NCBI RefSeq assembly: GCF_030811835.1
Contig: NZ_JAUSRO010000003.1
Span: 124,001-188,000, forward strand
Source of the DNA: Variovorax ginsengisoli
Lineage (GTDB): Bacteria > Pseudomonadota > Gammaproteobacteria > Burkholderiales > Burkholderiaceae_C
DNA length: 64,000 nucleotides
Direction of reading: 5' to 3'
Shown here: positions 1 to 8,943 of the stretch, in pieces
Layout: each line of letters begins with the position of its first letter
Position numbering within the stretch: position 1 is the first letter of the stretch
Translations under genes and position numbers: made by a program
Notes under the pieces: generated by a model
What the model saw: only the letters and a program-made list of their open reading frames with translations
The model's database searches: none
Told to the model about the DNA's origin: nothing

Positions 1-423
1 GTGCGCGACAACGAACTGGCCGCGCGCGTCATCGGCGTACCGGTGCTGCGCACCAAGCTGCTCGCTTTCGCGGTGTCGTCATTCATCGTCGGCGTGGCGG
101 GCGTGCTGTGGGGCTTCGTGTACCTGCGCACTGTGGAGCCGGCGGGCTTCAACCTCGACCGCTCGTTCCAGATCTTGTTCATCGTGATCATCGGCGGCCT
201 CGCAACCATCCGCGGTGCCTTCTTCGGTGCCGCGCTGATCGTGGTGTTTCCGCTGTTGCTCTCGCGTATCGGCAGCTTCCTGTTCGGTGGCCGCTTCGAT
301 TCCGGAGTGCTCGACATGAGCCAGCGGATCGTGCTGGGCGCGCTGATTATTTTCTTTCTTGCGATGGAGCCGAAGGGGTTGGTTGCCCTTTGGGACCGTG
401 CGAGGACCCGACTTTCTTCCTGA
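1..423 (+). CDS. livM: Branched-chain amino acid-type ABC transporter permease, LivM family (5' partial)
   Basis: This is the C-terminal 140 residues of an inner-membrane permease; the reading frame is open at base 1, so the gene begins outside the window. The opening motif RDNELAARVIGVPVLRTKLL matches the cytoplasmic coupling loop of LivM permeases, and hydrophobic segments follow at about residues 20-42, 50-70 and 72-90. It should form the channel of a Liv-type importer with the binding protein at 461 and the ATPase at 3089. No LivH permease or LivG ATPase is visible, so they presumably lie upstream. Because flavin monooxygenases of sulfur scavenging follow in the same operon, the substrate is probably not an ordinary amino acid; that is inference. 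Confidence 0.85.
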   Translation: MRDNELAARVIGVPVLRTKLLAFAVSSFIVGVAGVLWGFVYLRTVEPAGFNLDRSFQILFIVIIGGLATIRGAFFGAALIVVFPLLLSRIGSFLFGGRFDSGVLDMSQRIVLGALIIFFLAMEPKGLVALWDRARTRLSS

Positions 424-460
424 CGCCTTTCCCTTCGTTTCAACAAATCCAGTTCACACC

Positions 461-1795
461 ATGTCCTTCATCAAGCAACTGAAAACCGTCGCCATCGCGG
501 CCACCCTGGCCACTGGCCTGAGCGCGATCGGGCTGCAGGCGGCGCACGCGGACGCCAACGAACAATTCTTTCCGCTTCAGAGCTACCGCGTTGGCCCCTA
601 CGCGGCAGGCGGCACCGGCTTCTTCGGCGGGTTCATCGATTACCTGAATCTCGTCAACACGCGCGACGGCGGCGTCGGCGGCGTCAAGCTCACCTGGGAG
701 GAGGGCGAGACGCAGTACGAAGTGGAGCGAGGCGTCGAGGTGTACGAGCGCCTCAAGCAGCGCCCCGGCATCGCGACCTGGAACCCGCTGTCGGTCGGCA
801 TTGCGTACGCGCTGATCGACCGCGTGACGGCCGACAAGGTGCCGCTGCTGACCATCAACCACGGGCGAACGGACACCACCGACGGGCGTGTGTTCAAGTA
901 CGTCTTCCCGCTGCTGCTGAACCCCTACAGCGAGACCTCCGGCATCGTGAACTACATCGCGGGAAAGGAGGGCGGTACCGACAAGCTCAAGGGCAAGAAG
1001 GTCGTCGTGCTGTATCACGGCTCGCCTTATGGCAAAGAAACCATTCCGATCTACGAACTGCTCGCCAAGAAGTACGGCTTCACGCTGCAGCAGATCGAGG
1101 TGCCGCACCCAGGCAACGAGCAGCAGTCGCAGTGGCTCACGATCCGCCGCGTGAAGCCTGACTACGTGGTGCTGCGCGGCTGGGGCGTGATGAATCCGGT
1201 GGCGCTCAAGACGGCACAGAAGACGGGCTTCCCTGTCGACCACATCGTGGGCAACGTCTGGTCGAACTCCGAGGAGGACGTCATCCCTGCAGGCGACGCC
1301 GCCAAGGGCTACGTCGCGATCACCACAGTGGCCGCGGGTGCGCAGTACCCGGTGCTGCAGGAGATCACCAGGACGGTGTACGGCGCCGGCAAGGGCAACC
1401 TGCAGGACCCCAAGCGAATCGGCAGCGTTTATCACAACTTGGGGGTTCTCAACGGCATCCTCAACGTCGAAGCCATCCGCATCGCGCAGGCTAAGTTCGG
1501 CAAGCGCACGCTCACCGGCGACGAGATTCGCTGGGGCCTGGAGAACCTGAAGATTGACGAGACGCGTGCCGCCGAGCTCGGCGCGAAGGGGCTGTTTCAT
1601 TCCATCAACGTGACCTGGGACAACCACGAGGGTGACGGTCGGGTGGCTTTCCAGCAGTGGGACGGCAGCAAGTGGAATGTGGTGTCCGACTGGATCGCAC
1701 CGGACTGGAAGCTCCTGCGTCCCATCATCGAGAAGTCCTCGCTCGCCTATGCGAAAGAGAAGAACGTCAAGGTGCGCAAGAGCATCGACGATTGA
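461..1795 (+). CDS. ABC transporter substrate-binding protein, LivJ/periplasmic binding fold type 1
   Basis: This encodes a 444-residue periplasmic binding protein for the neighbouring Liv-type importer. The ATG at 461 is chosen because it opens directly onto a signal peptide (positive residues at 5-9, hydrophobic core about 10-27, AHA-D cleavage near residue 31). The body has the Peripla_BP_6 style: a GRTDTTDGRVFKY segment, a GKKVVVLYHGSPYG strand-turn, and a long C-terminal lobe. Members of this family bind amino acids, urea, amides or aromatic acids. The ligand cannot be read from sequence, but the SfnB-like enzyme starting 32 nt downstream suggests an organosulfur compound. It lies 37 nt after livM and is clearly co-transcribed. 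Confidence 0.85.
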   Translation: MSFIKQLKTVAIAATLATGLSAIGLQAAHADANEQFFPLQSYRVGPYAAGGTGFFGGFIDYLNLVNTRDGGVGGVKLTWEEGETQYEVERGVEVYERLKQRPGIATWNPLSVGIAYALIDRVTADKVPLLTINHGRTDTTDGRVFKYVFPLLLNPYSETSGIVNYIAGKEGGTDKLKGKKVVVLYHGSPYGKETIPIYELLAKKYGFTLQQIEVPHPGNEQQSQWLTIRRVKPDYVVLRGWGVMNPVALKTAQKTGFPVDHIVGNVWSNSEEDVIPAGDAAKGYVAITTVAAGAQYPVLQEITRTVYGAGKGNLQDPKRIGSVYHNLGVLNGILNVEAIRIAQAKFGKRTLTGDEIRWGLENLKIDETRAAELGAKGLFHSINVTWDNHEGDGRVAFQQWDGSKWNVVSDWIAPDWKLLRPIIEKSSLAYAKEKNVKVRKSIDD

Positions 1796-1827
1796 GCCGC
1801 ACGTCCACATTCTTGAAAGGCAACCCC

Positions 1828-3087
1828 ATGTCCGCTGTTCTTCAACCCTCCGCATCGGCACCGGCTGCCGCCAACGACGCCGTGCCCGGCCTGCCGCTCT
1901 CCGACCAACCCGCGCGTGTGATCCGCAACGACGCCGAGGCCATCACCGTGGCGCACGCGCTCGCTGCGAAACTGATCGTTGGCGCCTCCGAGCGGGATCG
2001 TCTGCGCCGGTGGCCAGTCGAGGAGATCGACGCCTACTCGCAAAGCGGCCTGTGGGCGATCAACGTGCCCAGGGCCTTCGGTGGTGCCGAGGTGTCGTAT
2101 GCCACGCTGGCCGAGGTGATCGCGATCATCTCGGCGGCCGACCCTTCGCTCGCACAGATCACGCAGAACCACCTGGGTATCGTCGCAGCGGTGCGCACCG
2201 TGTCCGATGCGGCGCAGCAGAAGCGTTTCTTTGCGGACTTCCTGCGCGGCGTGCGTTGGGGCAACGCGTTCTCCGAATCGGGTTCGAAGCGTGCCGCCGA
2301 CTTCGAGACGCGCTTCACCGATGCGGGTGACCATGTGGTGGTCACGGGCAAGAAGTTCTATTCGACCGGCGCGCTGCTCGCGCACTACGTGCCTATCGTG
2401 GCCAACGACGAGCACGGCAACACCTGGTACGTGGTGGCCGAGCGCAATGCGCCGGGCCTGACGGTGATCGACGATTGGTCGGCCTTCGGTCAACGCACCA
2501 CGCTCAGCGGCACCGTGATCATCGACCACGTGAAGGTGCCCAAGACGCACCTGATTCCTGCGTACAAGGGCTACAGCGTCCCGTCGGCCGACGGCGCGAT
2601 CTTCCAGATCATTCAGGCGGCGGTCGATGTGGGCATCGCGCGCGGGACCATCGCGGAGACCGTCGACTTCATCCGCACCAAGACGCGCCCGTGGATCGAC
2701 AGCCAGCGCGATCACGCATGGGAAGATCCCTATTCGATCCAGGCGGTGGGCGACCTGCAGATTCGCCTGCATGCGAGCGAGGCGCTGCTGGAACGCGCTG
2801 GCCGCGCGATCGACCGCGCAGTGACTGAACCCGACGCAGAAAGCGTGGCTGCAGCGCAGGTGGCAACGGCAGAAGCGAAGGTGCTGTCGACCGAGGTCGC
2901 GATCCTGGCGACCAACAAACTGTTCGAGCTCGCGGGTACCCGATCCACGCTGGGGCAATACAACCTCGACCGGCACTGGCGCAATGCGCGCACGCACACG
3001 CTGCACGACCCTGTGCGCTGGAAGTACGCCATCGTTGGGAACTACTTCCTCAATGGCGTCAAGCCGCCGTTCCATGCCTGGAGCTGA
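1828..3087 (+). CDS. sfnB: SfnB-family sulfur acquisition flavoprotein (acyl-CoA dehydrogenase fold)
   Basis: This encodes a 419-residue FMN/FAD flavoprotein of the acyl-CoA dehydrogenase superfamily. Family members such as SfnB and DszC act as flavin-dependent monooxygenases or oxidoreductases in organosulfur use. Visible marks are the helical N-terminal domain, a central FYSTGALLAHYV segment where flavin-binding residues fall, and the C-terminal [18 protein letters not shown] signature that is characteristic of the SfnB/DszC branch. The usual acyl-CoA dehydrogenase catalytic glutamate context is not evident, as expected for this branch. The ATG at 1828 is preferred over upstream codons in frame because it gives the usual family length. 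It sits between the Liv binding protein and the Liv ATPase, one nucleotide before the latter. Confidence 0.82.
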   Translation: MSAVLQPSASAPAAANDAVPGLPLSDQPARVIRNDAEAITVAHALAAKLIVGASERDRLRRWPVEEIDAYSQSGLWAINVPRAFGGAEVSYATLAEVIAIISAADPSLAQITQNHLGIVAAVRTVSDAAQQKRFFADFLRGVRWGNAFSESGSKRAADFETRFTDAGDHVVVTGKKFYSTGALLAHYVPIVANDEHGNTWYVVAERNAPGLTVIDDWSAFGQRTTLSGTVIIDHVKVPKTHLIPAYKGYSVPSADGAIFQIIQAAVDVGIARGTIAETVDFIRTKTRPWIDSQRDHAWEDPYSIQAVGDLQIRLHASEALLERAGRAIDRAVTEPDAESVAAAQVATAEAKVLSTEVAILATNKLFELAGTRSTLGQYNLDRHWRNARTHTLHDPVRWKYAIVGNYFLNGVKPPFHAWS

Positions 3088-3088
3088 G

Positions 3089-3868
3089 ATGGCGCCCGCC
3101 CTGTTGCGCATCGAGGCGATTGAAGTGGCCTACCAGCGCTCCATCGTCGCGCTGCACCGCGTGAGCCTGGACGTGGGCGCCGGCGAGATTCACGCGCTGC
3201 TCGGTGCGAACGGCGCCGGCAAGTCGACCACGCTGAAGGCCGTGTCGAACCTGCTGCCCGCCCAAAGGGGGCAGGTCACGGCCGGTCGTATCGACTTCGA
3301 TGGCCACGACGTGGGACGGATGTCCACGGCCGATCTCGTGCGGCTTGGGCTGGTGCAGGTGCTCGAAGGCCGTCATTGCTTTCGCTCGCTCACGCTTGAA
3401 GAGAATCTGCTGACCGGTGCACTCGGGCGCAGCGCCCGACGCGGGGAAGCCGCCGAAGACCTGGCGCGCGTGTACGAGATCTTTCCGCGCCTGAAGGCCA
3501 AGCGACGCGTGCTCGCCGGTCTGAGTTCCGGCGGCGAACAGCAGATGACGGCCATCGGCCGCGCGCTCATGTCGCGGCCCCGGTTGCTGGTGCTCGACGA
3601 ACCGTCGATGGGCCTGGCCCCTCTGGTGGTGCGCGATATCTTCGAACAGCTGCGACGGCTCAACCGCGAGCAGGGGCTATCGATCCTCGTCGCGGAACAG
3701 AACTCGACCGTGGCGCTGCAATACGCCGACCGGGCCACCGTGCTCGACGCTGGCATCGCGGTTCTCGGTGGCAACGCGCAGGCACTGCGCCAGCGCGCCG
3801 ACATTCAGTCGTTCTATTTCGGCGAAGGCGTGGCGGGCAACGATCCCGTGGCCCAAGCCCTGGCTTGA
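3089..3868 (+). CDS. livF: ABC transporter ATP-binding protein, LivF family
   Basis: This encodes a 259-residue cytoplasmic ATPase that powers the Liv-type importer. It has a Walker A GANGAGKST at residues 39-47, an LSSGGEQQM signature near 148, and a Walker B LLVLDEPSMGL near 170; SMGLAP after the Walker B glutamate is typical of LivF. In-frame start codons exist at 3074 and further upstream, but they lie inside the preceding gene. The ATG at 3089 follows the sfnB stop by one nucleotide, so translational coupling is likely. A second ATPase (LivG) would be expected and is not in the window. Confidence 0.88.
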   Translation: MAPALLRIEAIEVAYQRSIVALHRVSLDVGAGEIHALLGANGAGKSTTLKAVSNLLPAQRGQVTAGRIDFDGHDVGRMSTADLVRLGLVQVLEGRHCFRSLTLEENLLTGALGRSARRGEAAEDLARVYEIFPRLKAKRRVLAGLSSGGEQQMTAIGRALMSRPRLLVLDEPSMGLAPLVVRDIFEQLRRLNREQGLSILVAEQNSTVALQYADRATVLDAGIAVLGGNAQALRQRADIQSFYFGEGVAGNDPVAQALA

Positions 3869-3897
3869 ACCCATTTTCGTCAACAAGAGTCCGCATC

Positions 3898-5139
3898 ATG
3901 AGTCTCACACTCGAGCAAGCGCTCAAGAAATCGCCCTGGCAGGGCAAGCCGCGTCCCGCAGACGCATTGCAATGGCTCACTCGCGCGGGTGAGGTGGCTG
4001 CCATTCTCGCGATCGACCAGGTCAAGCGCGATCGTCGGCAGGCGGTTCCGGCCGCCGAAGTGCAACTGCTCAAGAACGCAGGGCTCACCACACTGCTGGG
4101 CCCCGTGCAGCACGGCGGAGCAGGCCAGCACTGGGACACGGCCTACAAGGTCATCCGCATCGTGGCGTCGGGCGACGGCTCGGTGGGCCAATTGTTGGGC
4201 TACCACTATCTTTGGGCCTGGGCAGTGCGTCTGGTGGGCACGCCTGAGCAGATCGATGCGGTCGAAGCGCTCTATACGGCCAATGACCTGTTCTTCGGTG
4301 GCGCAGTGAACCCCCGTGACGGCGACCTGACGATCACCGAAGTCGACGGGCAATTGGTCTACAACGGCCGCAAATCGTTCTCGACCGGCTCGAAGGTGTC
4401 GGATCTCACCGTGCTGGAGGGCGTACTGCAGGGGACCGACAAGCACATCTTTGCCATCGTGCCGTCCAAGCAGGACGGCATCGTTTACCACGACGATTGG
4501 GACCATCTGGGTCAGCGTCTGACCGGGTCGGGCGGCGTGTCCATCCAGGACGTTCGCGTCGACTGGGCCAGCGCCGCAGGCTATGTCGACAAGATATACC
4601 AGAGCCGCACCTACGAGACACTCAACCTGCCTGCCATTCAACTGGTGTTCACGAACTTCTACCTCGGCATCGCCGAAGGCGCGCTGAAGACGGCGGCCGG
4701 GTATACGCGCGAAAAGACACGTGCCTGGCCGTACGGTGGCGACAACAAGGATTCGGCTGGCGATGAGTGGTATATCTTGGAGGCGTACGGCACACTTCAG
4801 TCGCGGCTCTGGGCAGCCGAAGAGCTTGCCAATTCGGCAGGCGCCGAAATCTCCGCGCTGCTGCACGCAGAGCGAGATGCGCTCACGCCCGAGGCGCGCG
4901 GCCGCGTGGCTGTGCGCATTGCAGCTGCCAAGCAAGCGGCGGTGGACGTAGGGCTGGAGATCGGTACCCGCGTGTTCGAGGTCACCGGCGCTCGTGCCAC
5001 GGCCAACACGGTCGGGCTCGACATCTTCTGGCGCAATATCCGAACGCATTCGCTGCATGACCCTATTGCCTACAAGCGTCGCGAGGTGGGCGCCTATGCG
5101 TTGCGCGGCCAGATTCCCGAGCCAACCTGGTACACCTGA
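3898..5139 (+). CDS. DszC-like flavin-dependent monooxygenase (acyl-CoA dehydrogenase fold)
   Basis: This encodes a 413-residue protein of the same superfamily as the gene at 1828, but clearly divergent from it. Features are an SGDGSVGQLLGYHY helix in the N-terminal half, the FSTGSKVSD flavin-pocket segment near residue 160, and a C-terminal IFWRNIRTHSLHDPIAYK motif that marks the DszC/sulfone monooxygenase branch. Such enzymes use reduced flavin and O2 to oxidise sulfur compounds or attack C-S bonds. The ATG at 3898 gives the family length; an upstream ATG at 3865 overlaps livF and adds no conserved sequence. It is the last gene of the + strand operon. No flavin reductase is adjacent. Confidence 0.8.
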   Translation: MSLTLEQALKKSPWQGKPRPADALQWLTRAGEVAAILAIDQVKRDRRQAVPAAEVQLLKNAGLTTLLGPVQHGGAGQHWDTAYKVIRIVASGDGSVGQLLGYHYLWAWAVRLVGTPEQIDAVEALYTANDLFFGGAVNPRDGDLTITEVDGQLVYNGRKSFSTGSKVSDLTVLEGVLQGTDKHIFAIVPSKQDGIVYHDDWDHLGQRLTGSGGVSIQDVRVDWASAAGYVDKIYQSRTYETLNLPAIQLVFTNFYLGIAEGALKTAAGYTREKTRAWPYGGDNKDSAGDEWYILEAYGTLQSRLWAAEELANSAGAEISALLHAERDALTPEARGRVAVRIAAAKQAAVDVGLEIGTRVFEVTGARATANTVGLDIFWRNIRTHSLHDPIAYKRREVGAYALRGQIPEPTWYT

Positions 5140-5200
5140 GCGCCTTCGGGCGCCTGCCCTGGGATGCGCGCCATCCCCTCGACGACCTGGATTCAGCGTC

Positions 5201-6085
5201 TCACCATGCCAGACGCAGTCCGGACGGAAGCCCTTGCAAGTGAAGAAGAGAAGCATCGGCAGTGCTCTCTTCGCTGAGATTGGGCCGTGCCTTGATCGGG
5301 TCTACTTCGACATCGATGAAATCGCTCAGCACATCGTCGCGCAGCCGGATGAAGGCGGGATCGCTGCGGTTACGCGGATGCGGCAGGTCGATGTCGAGCG
5401 TGCGTCGGATACGCCCCGGCGATGGCTGCATCACCACCACCTGGTCGCCCAGGAACACGGCTTCCTCCACGTCGTGGGTGACCAGCAGCATGGTGATGCG
5501 CTCCTTCTGCCAGATGCGCTGCAGCTCGTTCTGCAGGCGCGAGCGTGTGAGCGCATCCAGCGCGCCGAAGGGCTCATCGAGCAGCAGCACCCGCGGGCGA
5601 TTGACAAGACCACGCGCTATCGCCACCCGCTGCGCCATGCCGCCGGAGATCTGGTGCGGCCACGATTTCTCGAAGCCGCCGAGCCCCACCAGCGCAACGT
5701 GCTCAGTCACCAGTTCGCGCTTCTGCGCGGCACTGAACGGCGCGTTGCGCAGCCCGACCGCGATGTTCTGTTCCACCGTGAGCCATGGAAAGAGCCGGTG
5801 GTCCTGGAAGACGATGCCTCGCTCTCGGCCGGTGCCGGAGATCTGCTGGCCGTCGAGCAGGATGCGGCCTTCGTACTGGGCGTCGAGTCCGAGTATCAGG
5901 CGCAGCAGCGTCGACTTGCCGCAGCCGCTGGTGCCCACGATGCTGACGAAGCGCCCGGCGGGAATGTGCAGATCGATGTTTTCGAGCACCTGCAGTTCGC
6001 CGCCGGCCGCCTGCGTGCTCGCATAGCGCTTGCCCAGTTGCTGAATGTCCAGCTCGTTGGAATGAGCCGTCGCGTGAGATGTCAT
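5201..6085 (-). CDS. ABC transporter ATP-binding protein, SsuB/TauB-like
   Basis: This encodes a 294-residue ATPase of the nitrate/sulfonate/taurine importer family. It shows Walker A GTSGCGKST at residues 51-59, a Q-loop VFQDHRLFPWLTV, the signature QISGGMAQRVAIARGL, and Walker B VLLLDEPFGALD. The Q-loop DHRLFPW and the ALD after Walker B are typical of SsuB/TauB. It is the last gene of the - strand operon, 34 nt after the second permease. The terminal 50 or so residues beyond the ATPase core are poorly conserved in appearance. The likely substrate class is alkyl or aryl sulfonates or sulfate esters, from family and context. Confidence 0.88.
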   Translation of the reverse strand: MTSHATAHSNELDIQQLGKRYASTQAAGGELQVLENIDLHIPAGRFVSIVGTSGCGKSTLLRLILGLDAQYEGRILLDGQQISGTGRERGIVFQDHRLFPWLTVEQNIAVGLRNAPFSAAQKRELVTEHVALVGLGGFEKSWPHQISGGMAQRVAIARGLVNRPRVLLLDEPFGALDALTRSRLQNELQRIWQKERITMLLVTHDVEEAVFLGDQVVVMQPSPGRIRRTLDIDLPHPRNRSDPAFIRLRDDVLSDFIDVEVDPIKARPNLSEESTADASLLHLQGLPSGLRLAW

Positions 6086-6119
6086 GTTGTTCTTTCGTGG
6101 TGGGAACGTGCCGGCCTGT

Positions 6120-6941
6120 TCAGACCCGTCCGGTCCGGCGGGCCAGCATGCGCTCCACCGCGCGGGCGGAGGCGTTCATGAGCCAGCCGACCAGGCCGAT
6201 CACGAACATGCCGAAAATGACCAGGTCCATCTGGAAGTGTTCGCTGCCTTCGATGAGCGTGTTGCCGATGCCGCGCCCGGCGACAAGCAGATATTCCGCG
6301 CCGATTGTGGCGAGCCAGGAGTAGATGAGCGCGAGGTAGAAGCCCGTGAAGATCGCCGGCAGCGCCGCGGGCAGCACCACCTGTGAGACCGTCTGCCAGC
6401 GCGTGTAGCCATAGACCTTCGCCACCTCCAGCAGGCCGGGCGGCGTGGTGCGGATGCCGTCGCAGGTGTTGACCACCACCGGCACCAGCGCCGCGAGCGA
6501 CAGGAACACGACCTTCGCCACGTCGCCCAGGCCGAACCACACCGAGATCAGCGGGATCCATGCGAACAGCGAGATCTGCTTGAAAGTATTGAAACTGGGA
6601 CCGACGATGCGGTTGAAGCGCGGTGAAAGGCCGAGCAGGGCGCCCAGGAGCAGGCCGGCCGATGTGCCGATCAGAAAACCCGTCGCCTCGCGTGCCAGAC
6701 TGGCGCTGAGCGCGCGCCAGAGCCGGCCGCTGGTGATCTGTTCGGCTGCGGTTGTCAGCACCTTCTGTGGTGAGACGAGCAGCGCGGAGTTCACCAGGTT
6801 CAGCGAGGACAGCAGCCACCACAGCGCGATCGCCGCGACGGGCAGCACCAGGCCGCGCCAGCGACTGCGCTCGCTTGGCGCCAGCGGCGCAACCGCGGCG
6901 AGCTCGGCCCCATCGAAGGAGGTGCGCGGCGGGCCGTTCAT
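6120..6941 (-). CDS. ABC transporter permease, SsuC/TauC-like (second of two)
   Basis: This encodes a 273-residue inner-membrane permease with about six hydrophobic segments. The coupling (EAA) loop reads EVAKVYGYTRWQTVSQVVLP near residues 165-184, matching binding-protein-dependent transport permeases of the sulfonate/nitrate family. The ATG at 6941 overlaps the stop of the preceding permease by 4 nt (ATGA), so the two are translationally coupled. Longer in-frame extensions are shadows of that gene. With its partner it probably forms a heterodimeric channel, whereas classical SsuC works as a homodimer. Confidence 0.88.
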   Translation of the reverse strand: MNGPPRTSFDGAELAAVAPLAPSERSRWRGLVLPVAAIALWWLLSSLNLVNSALLVSPQKVLTTAAEQITSGRLWRALSASLAREATGFLIGTSAGLLLGALLGLSPRFNRIVGPSFNTFKQISLFAWIPLISVWFGLGDVAKVVFLSLAALVPVVVNTCDGIRTTPPGLLEVAKVYGYTRWQTVSQVVLPAALPAIFTGFYLALIYSWLATIGAEYLLVAGRGIGNTLIEGSEHFQMDLVIFGMFVIGLVGWLMNASARAVERMLARRTGRV

Positions 6942-7786
6942 CCCGCGGCTCCGGGCCGGCGACGGTGCGCTGCCTTTTCGAGCGCATCGAGCGCGCGGTC
7001 GATCGCGTAGCCGATCGCACCGACCACGATCACCGCAGCCATCACGAGATCGAGCTGGAACAGTTGGCGTCCGTACACGATCAGGTAGCCCAGGCCTTCG
7101 CTCGATGCCACCAGCTCCACCACCACCAGCGAGAGCCAGGCCTTGGTGAAGCCCAGGCGCAGGCCGGTGAAGAGTGTTGGTGTGGCGTGAGGCAGCACGA
7201 CCTCCAGCACCTGCTGGCGTCGGGTGTAGCCGTAGACCTTTGCCACTTCGCGCAGCGCCTGCGGTGTCTGGCGAAAACCCTGCAGGGTGTTGAGCGCGAC
7301 CGGCACCATCGCGGCCTTGGCGATCAGGATGTACTTGAGCGGTTCGCCGATGCCCACCAGCAGCAGCACGAACGGCAGCCATGCGAGCACTGGAATCTGC
7401 ACCAGCGCGTTGAAAGTGGGAAGCAGGTAGGCCTCGACACGGCGCGACAGGCCCATGGCTGCGCCGAGCGCCAGGCCCAATGCAGCACCGGCCGCAAAGC
7501 CGATCAGCACGCGCGCGAGGCTGGCGCTTGCATGCAGCCAGAGGTCGCCGCTGGCGGCCAGATCGCGCAGCGTCTCCCAGACGAACTGAGGCGAAGGCAG
7601 CACCTGGGGCGAAATCCAGCCCTGGGTTGCGCCGACGGTCCACAGCAGCAGCAGCGATGCAGGCAGCAACCAGGGCAGCGCGGCGTCGCCGATGCGGGAC
7701 CACGGCGCGGGCGTGGCCGCGTCAGGCCGTGTACCTGACGCTACCAGCCTGCCCAGGCCCAGCGTGGCGCTGTCGTCGATGTTCAT
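6938..7786 (-). CDS. ABC transporter permease, SsuC/TauC-like (first of two)
   Basis: This encodes a 282-residue inner-membrane permease homologous to the next gene. Its coupling loop EVAKVYGYTRRQQVLEVVLP is nearly identical to that of the partner. The start is uncertain: the ATG at 7786 follows a purine-rich GAGCGAG and leaves 7 nt after the upstream stop, while an ATG at 7804 would overlap the binding-protein gene by 11 nt and add six residues. Two distinct permeases in an Ssu-type operon suggest a heterodimeric channel arising from duplication. The gene ends in an ATGA overlap with the second permease. Confidence 0.86.
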   Translation of the reverse strand: MNIDDSATLGLGRLVASGTRPDAATPAPWSRIGDAALPWLLPASLLLLWTVGATQGWISPQVLPSPQFVWETLRDLAASGDLWLHASASLARVLIGFAAGAALGLALGAAMGLSRRVEAYLLPTFNALVQIPVLAWLPFVLLLVGIGEPLKYILIAKAAMVPVALNTLQGFRQTPQALREVAKVYGYTRRQQVLEVVLPHATPTLFTGLRLGFTKAWLSLVVVELVASSEGLGYLIVYGRQLFQLDLVMAAVIVVGAIGYAIDRALDALEKAAHRRRPGAAG

Positions 7787-7793
7787 CGCTCGC

Positions 7794-8906
7794 TCAGCGG
7801 CCATTGGCTGCGACGGTCTGTGGGTCCTTCGGGCGCCCCTTGGCGTCGTAGGCGGTCCAGTAGGTCTCCAAACCTTGCTTCTTCAGCGCCTTCTGCAGAT
7901 AGCTGGTGTCGAACCAGCCGTCGATCGCGACCTCGTTGCGGATCAGCTTGAGCTTGAGGGCATCGCTGACCACCGCCTTGTAGCGGCTGATCACGAAGTC
8001 GTCGATCAGCGGTGAATTGCGCTCGGCCAGCGACTGCTTGTCGAACTCTGCGGCCCATGACGTGACCGGTGTGCCGCTGCGTGCCCAGATGTCGAACAAC
8101 GCCTCGCGGTTCTTCTCGTCGGACGACCAACGCGCACCGCGCACGAACACGTCGACCACGCGCTGCACTTCGGCGGAATGCGCCTTCTCGAACTCTGTGC
8201 GCACCAACAGCGAGGCCTGGCGCGTCAGCGCCGGGTCCTGACCCTGCGTCGAGTAGATGATCTTCGCGAGCCCTTGGTCACGCACCTTGAACCATTCGTA
8301 GCCGCCGAATGCAGCGTCGACGCCGTTGGACACCAGCGCGGCCTGCGCGCTGCCTGCGTCGAGGTTCACGCCCTTGATGTCCCGCTCGGTCATGCCGTGG
8401 GCGGCCAGCACGTTGATCGCGACCAAGTGGCCGTTGGTGCCGCGGAAGATCGAGACCTTGCGGTCCTTGAGCTCCTTGACCGACTTCACATCGGAAGCGG
8501 GCGGCACCACCACGTAGAGGTTGTTGCGCACGCCGCTGGCGACCAGCAGCTTGGTCTGCAGCCCGTTGGAGCGGCCGACGATCTGAGGCAGATCTCCCTG
8601 GTAGGCGAAGTCGATCTGCTTGTTCGACAGTGCCTCGTTGACCGCCGGGCCTGCGCCCTTGAAGAAGAGCCATTCGATCTTGGTGCCCGAGCCCTTGAAC
8701 TCCTCCTCGAGCCACTGATTGACGCGGATCACACCGCCCGGCGAGCCGCCCCAGGTGACCGGCTCGCCGCCGCCCGCGGAGGCCACGCCGATGCGGATCG
8801 CCTCGGGAGGCGCCGCCAGGGCCGGCATGGCGCCGAGGGTGGCAAGGGCGATGGCGCCCAGGGTCCATGCGCGGCGGTGCAGCCGGGTCAAGGCGGTGTG
8901 GATCAT
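7794..8906 (-). CDS. ABC transporter substrate-binding protein, aliphatic sulfonate (SsuA) type
   Basis: This encodes a 370-residue periplasmic binding protein. It opens with a signal peptide (positive stretch through residue 13, hydrophobic core about 14-30, AALAAPP-like cleavage near 31). The mature part has the NMT1/SsuA style: IRIGVASAGGGEPVTWGGS at the start of lobe 1, DFAYQGDLPQIVGRSNG in the middle (the YQGD/GD-P ligand loop of sulfonate binders), and SIFRGTNGH before the lobe-2 helix. A GAGGAGA ribosome-binding site precedes the ATG at 8906. It supplies ligand to the two permeases and ATPase downstream. Confidence 0.87.
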   Translation of the reverse strand: MIHTALTRLHRRAWTLGAIALATLGAMPALAAPPEAIRIGVASAGGGEPVTWGGSPGGVIRVNQWLEEEFKGSGTKIEWLFFKGAGPAVNEALSNKQIDFAYQGDLPQIVGRSNGLQTKLLVASGVRNNLYVVVPPASDVKSVKELKDRKVSIFRGTNGHLVAINVLAAHGMTERDIKGVNLDAGSAQAALVSNGVDAAFGGYEWFKVRDQGLAKIIYSTQGQDPALTRQASLLVRTEFEKAHSAEVQRVVDVFVRGARWSSDEKNREALFDIWARSGTPVTSWAAEFDKQSLAERNSPLIDDFVISRYKAVVSDALKLKLIRNEVAIDGWFDTSYLQKALKKQGLETYWTAYDAKGRPKDPQTVAANGR

Positions 8907-8943
8907 GGTTCTTCTCCTCTTCGGTGTAAGGGTACGGGCGTGC

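Noticed and set aside
440..1861. Long open frame on the - strand opposite the Liv-type binding protein
   Set aside because: It is an antisense shadow caused by high GC; it has no family motifs, and the + strand gene has a clear signal peptide and fold.
3074..3088. Alternative livF start at 3074
   Set aside because: It lies inside the sfnB coding end and adds five unconserved residues; the ATG at 3089 follows the stop directly.
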